Positions 1 through 8,585 of a stretch of DNA of 64,000 nucleotides are shown here, piece by piece (positions within the stretch are counted from its first letter, which is position 1; every line of letters begins with the position of its first letter). The notes under the pieces are model-generated. The model ran no database searches, had not been told where the DNA came from, and saw nothing but the letters and a program-made list of their open reading frames with translations. The stretch is taken from contig NZ_CP107942.1 in the NCBI RefSeq assembly GCF_036053395.1, forward strand, positions 5,484,501 through 5,548,500, written 5' to 3'. This DNA comes from Actinoplanes sp. NBC_00393 (GTDB taxonomy: Bacteria > Actinomycetota > Actinomycetes > Mycobacteriales > Micromonosporaceae). The position numbers and the translations under genes were made by a program.

Positions 1-86
1 TTACCTTTCTATCGCCCCGTGTCCATTCGGGGGACGCCGGGTCGACAGATCCGCCATTGATCCGGAAGAACGGGAGTCCGCCCAGC

Positions 87-314
87 TCAATACCGATCCG
101 TGCCATCGGGGATCACTGCGTGCCCCGTACTTAACGTAACGGTCGGAGGCACACTTCGCACATAGCCATAGCCGATCGACTGACTGAGGTTTACCGGATC
201 TACGAATCCGGGCCCGGAAATTCCCGGTACATCGATCAGATACGCCCTGGTAACTTTACCCAAATATGGCTTTATCCGGACTAAGCGGACAGCAAAGTGA
301 TCCTTATTCGTCAT
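87..314 (-). CDS. small hypothetical protein, 75 aa
   Basis: An ATG at 314 is preceded at about 6 nt by AGGTG (complement of 321-325), a better start than the ATG 13 codons upstream (353). The product begins MTNKDHFAVRLVRIKPY and is mixed in composition, with no signal peptide, membrane segment or motif I recognise. The DNA here is clearly less GC-rich than the following 60 kb and codon third positions are not GC-saturated, which suggests recent acquisition or a small toxin/effector-type gene. It is separated from the AraC gene by 60 bp and lies on the same strand downstream of it. Function unknown; it could be a chance frame. Confidence 0.4.
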   Translation of the reverse strand: MTNKDHFAVRLVRIKPYLGKVTRAYLIDVPGISGPGFVDPVNLSQSIGYGYVRSVPPTVTLSTGHAVIPDGTDRY

Positions 315-374
315 GGCGATCACCTGAAAGTGATATTGGAACGGCGACCGCAACCGGACCGTTATTTACGCTAT

Positions 375-1361
375 TCATGATCCATTTTCCGCGGCGTCCG
401 ACCGAAAAGGATTACCCGCCTCCCGTACCCGCCCGGGCGGCACGCCGAACGTCCGCTTGAACGCCCGGCAGAAGGCCGCCTCGGACAGGTAGCCGTACCG
501 GCGGGCCACCGCGGACAGCGGCTCGTCGCTCTCCCGCAGGTGCGCGTGGGCCAGGCGCATCCGCCACTGCGACACGTACTGCATGGCCGGCTCCCCCACC
601 AGATCGGTGAACCGGGCCGCGAAGGCGGACCGGGACATCCCCGCCTCCCGGGCCAGTGTGACGACACTCCACTCGCGGCCCGGCGACCGGTGCACCGCCG
701 CCAGCGCGCGGCCCACCTGGTCGTCGCGCAACGCTGCCAGCCAGCCCTGCCGGGCCTCCGGCGCGGCGCCGAGCCAGGCCCGGATCGCCTGGATCACCAG
801 GATGTCGGCGAGGCGGGTCAGCACGGTCTCGCCGCCCGGCCGCAGGGTCTGTGCCTCCCGGGCGATCAGCTGCAGCGAGCTGTGCAGCCAGCCGGCGTCG
901 GGCTCCTCCCAGGAGTCCAGGTGCAGCACCGCGGGCAGTTGCGCGACGAGGCGGTCGCCGGCCGCGTGGTCGAAGCGCAGCACGCCGTAGGTGACCTGGG
1001 TCCGGGATCCGCCACCGCCGTACGTCAGCAACTCGTACCGCTCGCTGACCGGTTCGACGGGCAGGTCGAACAGCGGCGCGACCGGAACGCCGGGAGCACT
1101 GCGGAACCGGTGCGGAGTGCCGTGCGGGAGCAGCGTGAGGGTGCCGGCCGCCAGATGCCGGGGCGGCTCGCCGTCGATCTCCAGCTCGCAGCCGCCGGCG
1201 GTGACCACCACCAGGGCCAGCTCGCCGGGCAGCGCGGGCACGGCGATGCCCCACGGCGCGGTGAGCTCGGCACGGCAGTAGAGCGTGCCGGTGAGCCGGA
1301 GCAGATGCAGAGCCTCGCCGAGCGGATCGGTTGCGACGACCATGTCGTCATCGTCCAGCAT
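375..1361 (-). CDS. AraC family transcriptional regulator with N-terminal cupin
   Basis: A 328-residue protein. Residues ~15-200 form a cupin-like sensor of the AraC_binding/Cupin_6 type (short glycine turns, PHGTPHRF typical of the cupin barrel). Residues ~225-320 hold the two helix-turn-helix motifs of AraC regulators (AREAGMSRSAFAARF and the second helix region with YLSEAAFCRAFKRTFG). It is transcribed divergently from the NmrA-type reductase at 1461 across about 100 bp, the usual arrangement in which the cupin-AraC protein controls its neighbour; this regulation is inferred. An ATG at 1343 is an alternative start six codons in. Confidence 0.9.
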   Translation of the reverse strand: MLDDDDMVVATDPLGEALHLLRLTGTLYCRAELTAPWGIAVPALPGELALVVVTAGGCELEIDGEPPRHLAAGTLTLLPHGTPHRFRSAPGVPVAPLFDLPVEPVSERYELLTYGGGGSRTQVTYGVLRFDHAAGDRLVAQLPAVLHLDSWEEPDAGWLHSSLQLIAREAQTLRPGGETVLTRLADILVIQAIRAWLGAAPEARQGWLAALRDDQVGRALAAVHRSPGREWSVVTLAREAGMSRSAFAARFTDLVGEPAMQYVSQWRMRLAHAHLRESDEPLSAVARRYGYLSEAAFCRAFKRTFGVPPGRVREAGNPFRSDAAENGS

Positions 1362-1460
1362 CGTGGACGATCTGCAAAGAGATACGGACGTTGAATGATT
1401 GTTCGTCCTGCGACTGGCTTCGAGACTGGTTTCCGATAATCACATCTCGAAGGAGTCCCG
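1362..1460. promoter_or_regulatory. divergent promoter region between AraC regulator and reductase
   Basis: A 99-bp AT-richer stretch between two divergent genes, so it must hold both promoters. It ends with a clear ribosome binding site, GAAGGAG, seven bases before the ATG at 1461. I see no convincing long palindrome that would mark the AraC operator. Confidence 0.5.
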
Positions 1461-2270
1461 ATGACAGTCCTCGTTCTCGGCGCCACCGGCAAGACCGGGC
1501 GCCGCGTCGTCAGCCGCCTCGCCGACGCCGGTGTGGCGTACCGCGCGGTGGGGCGCCGGAGCACCCCGCCGTTCTCGTGGGAGGACCCGGCCGGATGGCC
1601 CGCGGTGCTGGCGGGCGCGCGTTCGGCGTACATCGTGCATCCCGAACTGGCCGCGACCGGCGCGCCTGCCGTGATCGAAGCCTTCGTGACGGCGGCGAAG
1701 GCCGCCGGAGTCGAGCGGCTGGTGCTGCTCTCCGGGCGTGGTGAGGCCGGCGCCCGCAGCAGCGAGGAGGTCGTGGAGACCTCCGGGCTGAACCACACGG
1801 TGGTCCGGGCGAGCTGGTTCGCGCAGAACTTCACCGAGGGCCTGCTGCAACCGGCGGTCGCGGCCGGGATGATCGCGCTGCCCGCCGGAGACGTCACCGA
1901 GCCGTTCGTCGACGCGGACGACATCGCCGACGTGGTGGTGGCCGCGCTCACCGAGGACCGGCACGCCGGGCGCCTCTACGACGTGACCGGGCCGCGGTTG
2001 ATGACCTTCGCCGAGGCCGCCGCCGCGATCAGCGAGGCGGCCGGCACGCCGGTCGGCTACGCGGCGATCGATCCGGAGACCTTCCGGGCCGCGCTGCTGC
2101 CGGCGGTCGGGCCGGAGCAGGCGGACATGCTCACCCAGCTCTGCGTGGAGGTCTTCGACGGGCGCAACGAGAAGATCGGGTACGGCGTGCAGGAGGCGCT
2201 CGGACGGGAGCCCCGGGACTTTGCCGGGTTCTGCCGGGCCGCTGCCGCCACCGGCGTGTGGGCACGATGA
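1461..2270 (+). CDS. NAD(P)-binding NmrA/SDR-atypical family protein
   Basis: A 269-residue protein opening with the Rossmann motif LGATGKTGRRV (residues ~6-16), typical of NmrA/QorB-type atypical short-chain dehydrogenases that bind NAD(P)H and act as redox sensors or quinone reductases. The body has the family's VERLVLLSGRG and NFTEGLL segments. The start is fixed by GAAGGAG at suitable spacing. The gene is followed with an ATGA overlap by a small membrane protein and is divergent from an AraC regulator, suggesting one inducible unit. The substrate cannot be told from sequence. Confidence 0.88.
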   Translation: MTVLVLGATGKTGRRVVSRLADAGVAYRAVGRRSTPPFSWEDPAGWPAVLAGARSAYIVHPELAATGAPAVIEAFVTAAKAAGVERLVLLSGRGEAGARSSEEVVETSGLNHTVVRASWFAQNFTEGLLQPAVAAGMIALPAGDVTEPFVDADDIADVVVAALTEDRHAGRLYDVTGPRLMTFAEAAAAISEAAGTPVGYAAIDPETFRAALLPAVGPEQADMLTQLCVEVFDGRNEKIGYGVQEALGREPRDFAGFCRAAAATGVWAR

Positions 2271-2506
2271 CCCGGGCCACCGGCGGCGGACTGATCGGCG
2301 CCGGTGCGCTGATCCTCACCGGGGCGTTCTCGGCCCGGTTCACCACGGCGGCCGCGATCGCCGGGACGGTGGTGTACCTGGGCTTCGGCCTGGGCCGGCT
2401 GGTCAGCACGGCGGTCGACGGGTCACCCGGCAGCTCGCTGATCCTGGCGGCGGTGGTCGAGCTCGGCCTGGGCGCTGCCTGCGCGGTGCCACTGCTGCGC
2501 CGCTGA
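2267..2506 (+). CDS. small DUF4345-like membrane protein, 79 aa
   Basis: Starts at an ATG that overlaps the stop of the preceding gene (ATGA), so it is probably translationally coupled. The protein is almost wholly hydrophobic with two or three membrane segments, and carries FGLGRLVS near its middle, which I associate with DUF4345 proteins. Those are usually ~120 residues, so this looks like a shortened version missing the N-terminal helix. Role unknown; the context only says it is co-expressed with the NmrA-type protein. Confidence 0.7.
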   Translation: MTRATGGGLIGAGALILTGAFSARFTTAAAIAGTVVYLGFGLGRLVSTAVDGSPGSSLILAAVVELGLGAACAVPLLRR

Positions 2507-2530
2507 GCCGGCCGGATGCCGTTGATGATA

Positions 2531-2564
2531 AAGCGGGGTGCCGGGGCTGTCCGGCACCCCGCTT
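2531..2564. terminator. bidirectional terminator hairpin
   Basis: A perfect 14-bp stem (AAGCGGGGTGCCGG at 2531-2544 and its complement at 2551-2564) with a 6-nt loop, between the converging ends of the DUF4345-like and carboxypeptidase genes. No long T-run, as is usual in actinomycetes. Confidence 0.9.
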
Positions 2565-2568
2565 GCGG

Positions 2569-4644
2569 TCATCGCAGGTCGGTACCGCCCTCCTTGGCGA
2601 TCCGGGCCAGTTCCATCAGGCCGCTCGCGTACTCCTGGGACTCGGCGTGCGCCTCGTCGAACGGCGGCTGGAAACCGACGCCCTCCCACTGCTGGGTGGC
2701 CTCGTTCCAGCGATCGTTGCCGACCTCGAAGTTCCAGGCGGTGATGCCCAGGTCGTAGTAGAGGTGGTCGGCCGAGTTGCCGGCCGCCGAGTAGAGCACG
2801 TCGGCGACCGGGCCGGTGTACGCCGGCCAGGTGACCGTGCCCCGCTCGGTGCTGATCGCGCCGACGATGCGACGGGCGCTGTCCAGGAAGAACTTCGACT
2901 CGTCGATCGACGGCCGGGGCAGCGTGATCCGCCCGGGCACCTTGTAGGCGCCCGGCGACCACATGAAGTAGCCGCCGTAGCTGTGCACGTTCATCGAGAA
3001 CTTGATGTTGGAATGAGCCGACGCGAGCGCGATCACGTTGCGGCTCTCGTTCTCGGAGAGCTCGGCGGTGCCCGCGTACGTGCCGGACAGGCAGTTCGGG
3101 CTGCCGCCGACGTAACCGTCGAAGTAGGAGCCGACCGCGTAGTTGCGGTTCACGTCGACGCCCCACGAGTTGCGGTTGACCGGATCCCGGGCCGCGCCGG
3201 TGCAGTGGTTGACCAGGTTCTTGCGCTGGAAGTTGAAGTCGTTGAACGAGTAGTTCGCGCCGTCCGGGTTCACCATCGGGATGATGAACACGTCGGTGCC
3301 GTCGACCAGCGACTTCGTGGCCGGATCGGTCGCGTAGTTGGCCAGCAGCCGCTCCGCGAACTCCAGCGTCACCAGCGGCGTCGCCCACTCCCGCGCGTGC
3401 TCCTGCGAGTAGGCGAGCACACCCGGCTTCGAGCCGTCGCGCACCGAGCCGATCCGCAGCGCCTGCACGGTCCACGGCTTCTTCGGCACCTCGGCGCCGG
3501 CCAGGCCGTCGTCCAGGCGGGCCGGCCCGGCGACCGGCATGATCAGGCCCGCCGAGCCCTGCTCGACGAAGGCCCGGAAGCGCTGCGGGTAACGGGCCGC
3601 GATGAACGCGGCCACCTGGTCGGTCGTGCTGATCACCGCGCCTGCGGCATCGGTGGCCAACCGCACGGTCAAGACCCGGTCCCGGTACGTGGCGGACAGC
3701 GGACGGTTCGCAGCGGCGGGATTCACCGTACGCACCTGGACGCCGTTCATGCCCTGGTCGCCGAACTTCACCGACTCCACGACGATGGCCGCGGTGGCCG
3801 GATCACCGACGTACGCGACGGCCGTACGCCGATAGCCCTGGGTCTTGTTCGGCAGGTTGATGACATCGACGAGCTTGGGGTACTGCCGGGCCAGCCGCTT
3901 GATCCGTGCGGCGATGTCGGTCGGCGTCATGTACGCGTCGATGAAGTCCTTCTGATACCCGCTCGGCGTCTGCGGCGGGGTGCTGCCGGGCCAGGCCGAC
4001 GGGGCGATCGCCCGGGACTGGCCGCCGAGGCTGGACGTGGCCCGGACCGAGACCGGCTTGCCGGGAAGCGGCTGCGGCAGCGCGTAGTGGTACTGGTATT
4101 CGTCCGCGTCCTCGAAGCGGACCAGCGGATACGTCCCGGTGGCGCCGTCCGCGGTGGTCCACGTGACGGTGATCTCCACGTCCGGGTCGTCGGTCGCCGT
4201 GGTGGCGACCTGGGTTTGCAGGAACGTGCGCCCGTTGCTGGTCCACCAGTACGCCTGAAGGAACTGCAACGTGTCGGCGGCCATGGTCCGCGCGGCGGCG
4301 CGGCTGCGGGCCGCGGTGGACTCCTGCTGGATGAGCTGGACCGGCTTCGCCCCTTCCGCGGTGAGCGCGGCGAGTTCCCGGTCGTCGACCACCACATCGG
4401 CGAGGACGGCGCCCTGGGTGAGCCGTGGACGGGCCGCCACGTCGGCGCCCCGGGCGAGCAGGCGGTCGAAGGCCGCCTCGTTCGGGAGCTGGAATCGGAT
4501 CAGGGCCCGTTCCCCGGCGGTCAGCGCGATCGGCGCTGCGGCCTCGCCCTGAGCGGTGGCGGGCGTGGCGAACGGGACGGTGAGCAGTGCGGCGGTCAGG
4601 ACTGCGGTGGTGACGGTGGCCGACCAGCGGCGTCCGGACGACAT
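2569..4644 (-). CDS. secreted zinc carboxypeptidase, M14 family
   Basis: A 691-residue exported metallopeptidase. The start MSSGRRWSAT is chosen because AGGAGG lies just upstream (4649-4654 complement); a further upstream ATG has none. Residues 1-31 are a signal peptide ending ATPATA. The C-terminal half is the M14 catalytic domain: zinc ligands in SQEHAREW (HxxE) and NVHSYGG, and the catalytic glutamate in AWNFEVGN. The N-terminal ~250 residues are a prodomain-like region. It would release C-terminal amino acids from peptides outside the cell. It stands alone with its own terminator. Confidence 0.93.
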   Translation of the reverse strand: MSSGRRWSATVTTAVLTAALLTVPFATPATAQGEAAAPIALTAGERALIRFQLPNEAAFDRLLARGADVAARPRLTQGAVLADVVVDDRELAALTAEGAKPVQLIQQESTAARSRAAARTMAADTLQFLQAYWWTSNGRTFLQTQVATTATDDPDVEITVTWTTADGATGTYPLVRFEDADEYQYHYALPQPLPGKPVSVRATSSLGGQSRAIAPSAWPGSTPPQTPSGYQKDFIDAYMTPTDIAARIKRLARQYPKLVDVINLPNKTQGYRRTAVAYVGDPATAAIVVESVKFGDQGMNGVQVRTVNPAAANRPLSATYRDRVLTVRLATDAAGAVISTTDQVAAFIAARYPQRFRAFVEQGSAGLIMPVAGPARLDDGLAGAEVPKKPWTVQALRIGSVRDGSKPGVLAYSQEHAREWATPLVTLEFAERLLANYATDPATKSLVDGTDVFIIPMVNPDGANYSFNDFNFQRKNLVNHCTGAARDPVNRNSWGVDVNRNYAVGSYFDGYVGGSPNCLSGTYAGTAELSENESRNVIALASAHSNIKFSMNVHSYGGYFMWSPGAYKVPGRITLPRPSIDESKFFLDSARRIVGAISTERGTVTWPAYTGPVADVLYSAAGNSADHLYYDLGITAWNFEVGNDRWNEATQQWEGVGFQPPFDEAHAESQEYASGLMELARIAKEGGTDLR

Positions 4645-4804
4645 CGAACCTCCTGCGGCGTCGAAGGATGTTGCCTCCCACCGCAATCCAAAGATCCGAA
4701 TCTGTCAATGTTACTGGCCAAGATCTTGCGTCCGGCGGTACTCTGCCCGCGATGACTACCTCCTCGTACGGAATGGGGGTCTCGTTCGCCGAAGGTGAGT
4801 GCTG

Positions 4805-6157
4805 ATGCGCTCCGCGAACGACACCCGGCTTCTGACCTGGCAGCGCGTGCGGGAGTACGCCGTGCCGCCCTCGATGATCGAAACCGCCACAGTCCGGCGC
4901 CTGGCCGGCGATTGGGCGGGTGCATGCGCTGCGGCACGCGTCGACGTCGACCTGCATCTGCGCGATGTCGCGCGTACCCATGGCAGTGGGACCTCGGCCC
5001 GGCTCCGGGCCGACCTGCGCCACCTCGCTCCCGACCTGCTGCGCTGGCATTTCCCCCGGGTCGCGCCGGACGGACTGCTGCGGCCCGGCCTGACGGTGGC
5101 CCTGGCCCGCTACGGCCCGCCCGGCTCGGCGCCGCTGCACCTGGTCGCGCGGACCGCGCCGGCCTGGGCGGACGCCGGGCAGCGGATCAGCCTGGCCCTG
5201 TGGAGCCGGGCGGACGGTCCGCGGGGCGGACATCCGCACGCCCGGCCGGGACGGCGGTTCCGCTTCGACCTGCACCGCCACCTGTGGGACGCCCGCCGGG
5301 CCGGTGAGCTGTGGCAACGCACCCGCCCGGACTTGTGGGACGCCCGCCGGGCCGGTGAGCTGTGGCAACGCACCCGCCCGGACCTGTGGGACGCCGCCCG
5401 GCCGGGGTATGCCGTGCACCGGTGGGCCGAGGAGGCACGGTTGCTCCTCGACGCCGACGGGGCCGCCGGGGCGGTGCTCATCCGGCTCGACGACGGCCGT
5501 CGCGTGCTGTTCGATCCCGGCGACACCAACGCCGGATACGCCGATGCGCGCTCAGCCGCCGGCCGGCCGCTGCTGCCGGACGTGGCCACGCACGTGCCAC
5601 CCGATCTGGAACTGCTGCGGGCCGGGCTGGTCGAGGCCGAACGGCTGCATCCGCTGGTCGCGGCCGCCCTGGCGCCCGGCATCCGGCCTACCACAGGTCG
5701 CCCCGCGCGCCGAGGTGGCCCGATCGAGCGGACCGTCCACTGTGCCGGAGCACGGCATCGGATCGCGCTGCGGGACGGGACCCTCGTCCCGCTCGACCAC
5801 GATCCCGCCGACCTGGAACGCGAGGCGTGGCTGGTTGCGCTCGGCGGCCCGCCGATGCCCTGCCTCCAGGCGATCGACCAGGTCATCCGGCACCCGGAGT
5901 CTCTCGACGACGTGCGGGCCCGGCTGGACCACGGTGACTTCGCCGGAGCATTGACCCTGGTCGAGGACCTGCTCGGCTCCTCGGCGACGCTTCGCGGCGG
6001 CGCGCTGCAGGACGAGCTGGAGACGGCCGCGCTCCGGCGGGTCACGCACGGCATGTTCCGTGCGGGGATGACCGGCTTCTGCCCGCCCCGCCACCCGGAC
6101 GAGGTCGCCCGGCGGCACAGGAGCCGGACCCGCCCGCGTCACGCGAAGCACTGCTGA
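4805..6157 (+). CDS. unknown protein of a MoxR/VWA module, 450 aa
   Basis: The start ATG follows GAAGGTGAG by five bases; a GTG two codons earlier is less well placed. The protein is Arg- and Ala-rich, with no signal peptide and no domain I can name. Residues ~160-193 are two exact copies of a 17-residue unit (LWDARRAGELWQRTRPD) and a third partial copy, produced by a 51-bp tandem duplication. It lies 35 bp upstream of the MoxR ATPase gene on the same strand, so it is probably the first gene of that operon and an adaptor or substrate of it. This is inferred from position only. Confidence 0.7.
   Translation: MRSANDTRLLTWQRVREYAVPPSMIETATVRRLAGDWAGACAAARVDVDLHLRDVARTHGSGTSARLRADLRHLAPDLLRWHFPRVAPDGLLRPGLTVALARYGPPGSAPLHLVARTAPAWADAGQRISLALWSRADGPRGGHPHARPGRRFRFDLHRHLWDARRAGELWQRTRPDLWDARRAGELWQRTRPDLWDAARPGYAVHRWAEEARLLLDADGAAGAVLIRLDDGRRVLFDPGDTNAGYADARSAAGRPLLPDVATHVPPDLELLRAGLVEAERLHPLVAAALAPGIRPTTGRPARRGGPIERTVHCAGARHRIALRDGTLVPLDHDPADLEREAWLVALGGPPMPCLQAIDQVIRHPESLDDVRARLDHGDFAGALTLVEDLLGSSATLRGGALQDELETAALRRVTHGMFRAGMTGFCPPRHPDEVARRHRSRTRPRHAKHC
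5282..5395 (+). repeat. 51-bp tandem duplication inside the 4805 gene
   Basis: Two near-identical 51-bp units (5282-5332 and 5333-5383) and the first 12 bases of a third. The length is a multiple of three, so the frame is kept and a 17-residue peptide is doubled. Near identity points to a recent event. Confidence 0.95.
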
Positions 6158-6192
6158 CCCGCCCCTTCACGAACCCCCAAAGGTGATCTCAC

Positions 6193-7386
6193 TTGACCAT
6201 GCCTTCGTGCGCCCGGAATCTCGATGTTGCCGCTGAACTGCTCGCCCTGCTCGGTGCCACCGGCACCGAGCCGAGGCCCGATGTCCAACTGGAGGCGCTC
6301 ACCCTGGCGGTCAGCGCGGACCTGCCCGTGCTGCTCTGGGGCGAGCCGGGGATCGGCAAGACCTCCGCCCTGAACCAGCTCGCCGACGCCCTCGGCCTGC
6401 CACTCACCACGGTGATCGCGAGCGTGCACGAACCGTCCGACTTCGCCGGGCTGCCGGTGGTCGGGGACGACCCCGCCGTCCAGGGTGTGCCGATGGCGCC
6501 TCCGGACTGGGCGGTGCGCTTGGCGCGTACCGGTAAGGGGTTGTTGTTTCTCGACGAGCTCTCCACCGCACCGCCGGCGGTGCAGGCGGCGCTGTTGCGA
6601 GTGGTTCTGGAACGTCGCGTCGGTGCGCTGCGGCTGCCACCCGGCATCCGGATCGTGGCCGCGGCGAACCCGCGGGCGTCGGCCGCGGACGGGTGGGAGC
6701 TGAGTGCGCCGCTGGCGAACCGGTTCGTGCACCTGCAGTGGGCCTACGACCATGACGTGGTGGTTCGTGGTCTGGGTGGCACCTGGCCGCGGGCGACCCT
6801 GCCGCAGCTCGACCCCGCGGAGCTGCCGGCCGCGGTGGATCTGGCCCGGCGCGCGGTGTGCGGGCTGCTGAGCGCCCGGCCCGCGCTGGTGCACAAGTTG
6901 CCGAACACCGAGACCCGGCGCGGTGGTCCGTGGCCGTCGCCGCGCAGCTGGGAGATGACGTTGCGGTTGCTGGCGTTCGCGACGGCGGCCGGCGCCTCCC
7001 GGGACGCGCTTTCGTTGCTCGTACGCGGCACGGTCGGCGACGGCCCCGGCCTGGAACTGCTGGCCGCGATGGACCGGCTGGACCTGCCGGACCCGGAACA
7101 GCTGCTGGCCGACCCGGCGTCCGCAGTCCTGCCCGAGCGGGGCGACCTGCGGCAGGCCGTACTCGACGGCGTGGTCGAGGCGGTCCGCAAGCAACCGGAG
7201 CGGTCCCGATGGGACGCGGCGTGGGCGCTGCTGGTGCGCGCGCTGGACACCGGGGCACCGGATCTCGTCGTGGTGCCCGCGACCACCCTGGCCCGGCTGC
7301 GCCAGGACGACTGGGAGGTGCCGGCGGCGATCGGCCGGCTCGGGGTCGCGGTCACGCTGTCCCAGCGCGCGGAGGCCGGCCGATGA
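6193..7386 (+). CDS. MoxR-type AAA+ ATPase
   Basis: A 397-residue AAA+ protein: Walker A GEPGIGKTS (residues 50-58), Walker B LLFLDE (117-122), sensor-1 AAANPR, and an arginine in LANRF. This is the MoxR/YehL branch, whose members act as chaperones remodelling a partner that carries a VWA domain. AGGTGA at 6181-6186 favours the TTG at 6193; the ATG at 6199 is possible. Its stop overlaps the ATG of the VWA-bearing gene (ATGA), so the two are coupled, as expected for a MoxR/VWA pair. Confidence 0.9.
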   Translation: MTMPSCARNLDVAAELLALLGATGTEPRPDVQLEALTLAVSADLPVLLWGEPGIGKTSALNQLADALGLPLTTVIASVHEPSDFAGLPVVGDDPAVQGVPMAPPDWAVRLARTGKGLLFLDELSTAPPAVQAALLRVVLERRVGALRLPPGIRIVAAANPRASAADGWELSAPLANRFVHLQWAYDHDVVVRGLGGTWPRATLPQLDPAELPAAVDLARRAVCGLLSARPALVHKLPNTETRRGGPWPSPRSWEMTLRLLAFATAAGASRDALSLLVRGTVGDGPGLELLAAMDRLDLPDPEQLLADPASAVLPERGDLRQAVLDGVVEAVRKQPERSRWDAAWALLVRALDTGAPDLVVVPATTLARLRQDDWEVPAAIGRLGVAVTLSQRAEAGR

Positions 7387-8585
7387 AATGGGAGAAGCTG
7401 TACGCGGCCCGGCTCTACGCGGTCCGAGCGCGGCCGTATCTGGCGACGGCGTTGTTCGCGTTGCATCCGGTGGAGTCGGCCTCGGTGCCGACGATGGCGG
7501 TCGACCGGCACTGGCGCTGCTACATCTCCCCGCGGTTCGTGGAGCGGATGCCGCTGCCGGACCTCGCCGGGGTGTGGGTGCACGAGGTGTCGCATCTGCT
7601 GCGCGACCATCACGGGCGCGGCGACCGCTACGCGGCGCGTACCGGGCGCGACGACGCCGGTGAACGGTTGCGGATGAACATCGCGGCCGACTGCGAGATC
7701 AACGACGATGTGTACGGCGAAGGACTGCCCTGGCCTGCCGACGCCGTCAAACCGGCATCGCTGGGACTCCAGAACGACCTGCTCATGGAGGACTACCTGG
7801 ACCGGATCCGGCTCGGCGGGCACACCCAGCAGTGGGCCTGGCTGGACTGCGGCAGCGGGTCGGACGGCCTGGGCCGCGGCTGGGATCTCGGGCCGGACGG
7901 GGCGCACGGGCTGACCGCCGCGGAACGGGACGCGGTCCGCTACCGGGTGGCGCAGGGCATCCACGGGGCACCGGGACAGGTGCCGGCCCGCTGGAAACGG
8001 TGGGCGGACGAGGTGTTCCATCCGCCGCAGCCGTGGCGGGACCTGTTGGGGGCGGCGCTCCGGTCCGCTGTCTCGGGTGCGGGCGCCGGGGACGACTACA
8101 GCTACGCCCGGCCGGCCCGCCGGTCGTCGAGCCTGCCCGGCGTGGTCCTACCGAGCCTGCGCCGGCGGCCGCCACGGGTGAGCGTGGTGATCGACACCTC
8201 CGGCTCGGTCAGCGACGCCGAACTGGGCAGCGCCCTGCTGGAGGTGGCCGCGATCGGCCGGGCGGTGGGTGGCCGGTCCGGCGCGGTGAGCGTGATCTCC
8301 TGCGACTCGGCGGCTCACGTCGCGGTCCCGGTGTGCCGGGCGCAGGGAGTTCCGCTGGTCGGCGGCGGTGGCACGGATCTGCGGGAGGGTTTCGCCCGGT
8401 CACTGCGGAGCACGCCGCGCCCGGACGTGATCGTGGCGCTGACCGACGGGCAGACACCGTGGCCGGAGGCGGCGCCCCCGTGCCGTGCGGTGGTCGGGCT
8501 CTTCCGCCGGCCGGTCGTCCACCGGAAGACCGGCTACCTGGCGCAGCGGCCGCCGGACTGGGCGCGGGTGGTCACGATCGGCTGA
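7383..8585 (+). CDS. VWA-like metallopeptidase-related protein (DUF2201 type)
   Basis: A 400-residue protein. The N-terminal half has a zinc-peptidase-like HEVSH motif (residues 67-71) followed by a conserved NIAADCEIND segment. The C-terminal half is a VWA-like fold with the MIDAS motif DTSGS (271-275), then GGGGTDL and a terminal ALTDGQTPWP. This domain order is that of DUF2201/VWA proteins encoded next to MoxR ATPases. Start ATG overlaps the MoxR stop. Likely the ATPase's partner, binding metal and remodelling or cleaving an unknown target. Its last 14 bp overlap the convergent kinase gene. Confidence 0.88.
   Translation: MKWEKLYAARLYAVRARPYLATALFALHPVESASVPTMAVDRHWRCYISPRFVERMPLPDLAGVWVHEVSHLLRDHHGRGDRYAARTGRDDAGERLRMNIAADCEINDDVYGEGLPWPADAVKPASLGLQNDLLMEDYLDRIRLGGHTQQWAWLDCGSGSDGLGRGWDLGPDGAHGLTAAERDAVRYRVAQGIHGAPGQVPARWKRWADEVFHPPQPWRDLLGAALRSAVSGAGAGDDYSYARPARRSSSLPGVVLPSLRRRPPRVSVVIDTSGSVSDAELGSALLEVAAIGRAVGGRSGAVSVISCDSAAHVAVPVCRAQGVPLVGGGGTDLREGFARSLRSTPRPDVIVALTDGQTPWPEAAPPCRAVVGLFRRPVVHRKTGYLAQRPPDWARVVTIG

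Noticed and set aside
2221..4755. 844-codon plus-strand frame opposite the carboxypeptidase
   Set aside because: Antisense shadow of the M14 gene, with Arg/Gly/Val-rich translation and no motifs; the minus-strand protein has signal peptide and catalytic residues.
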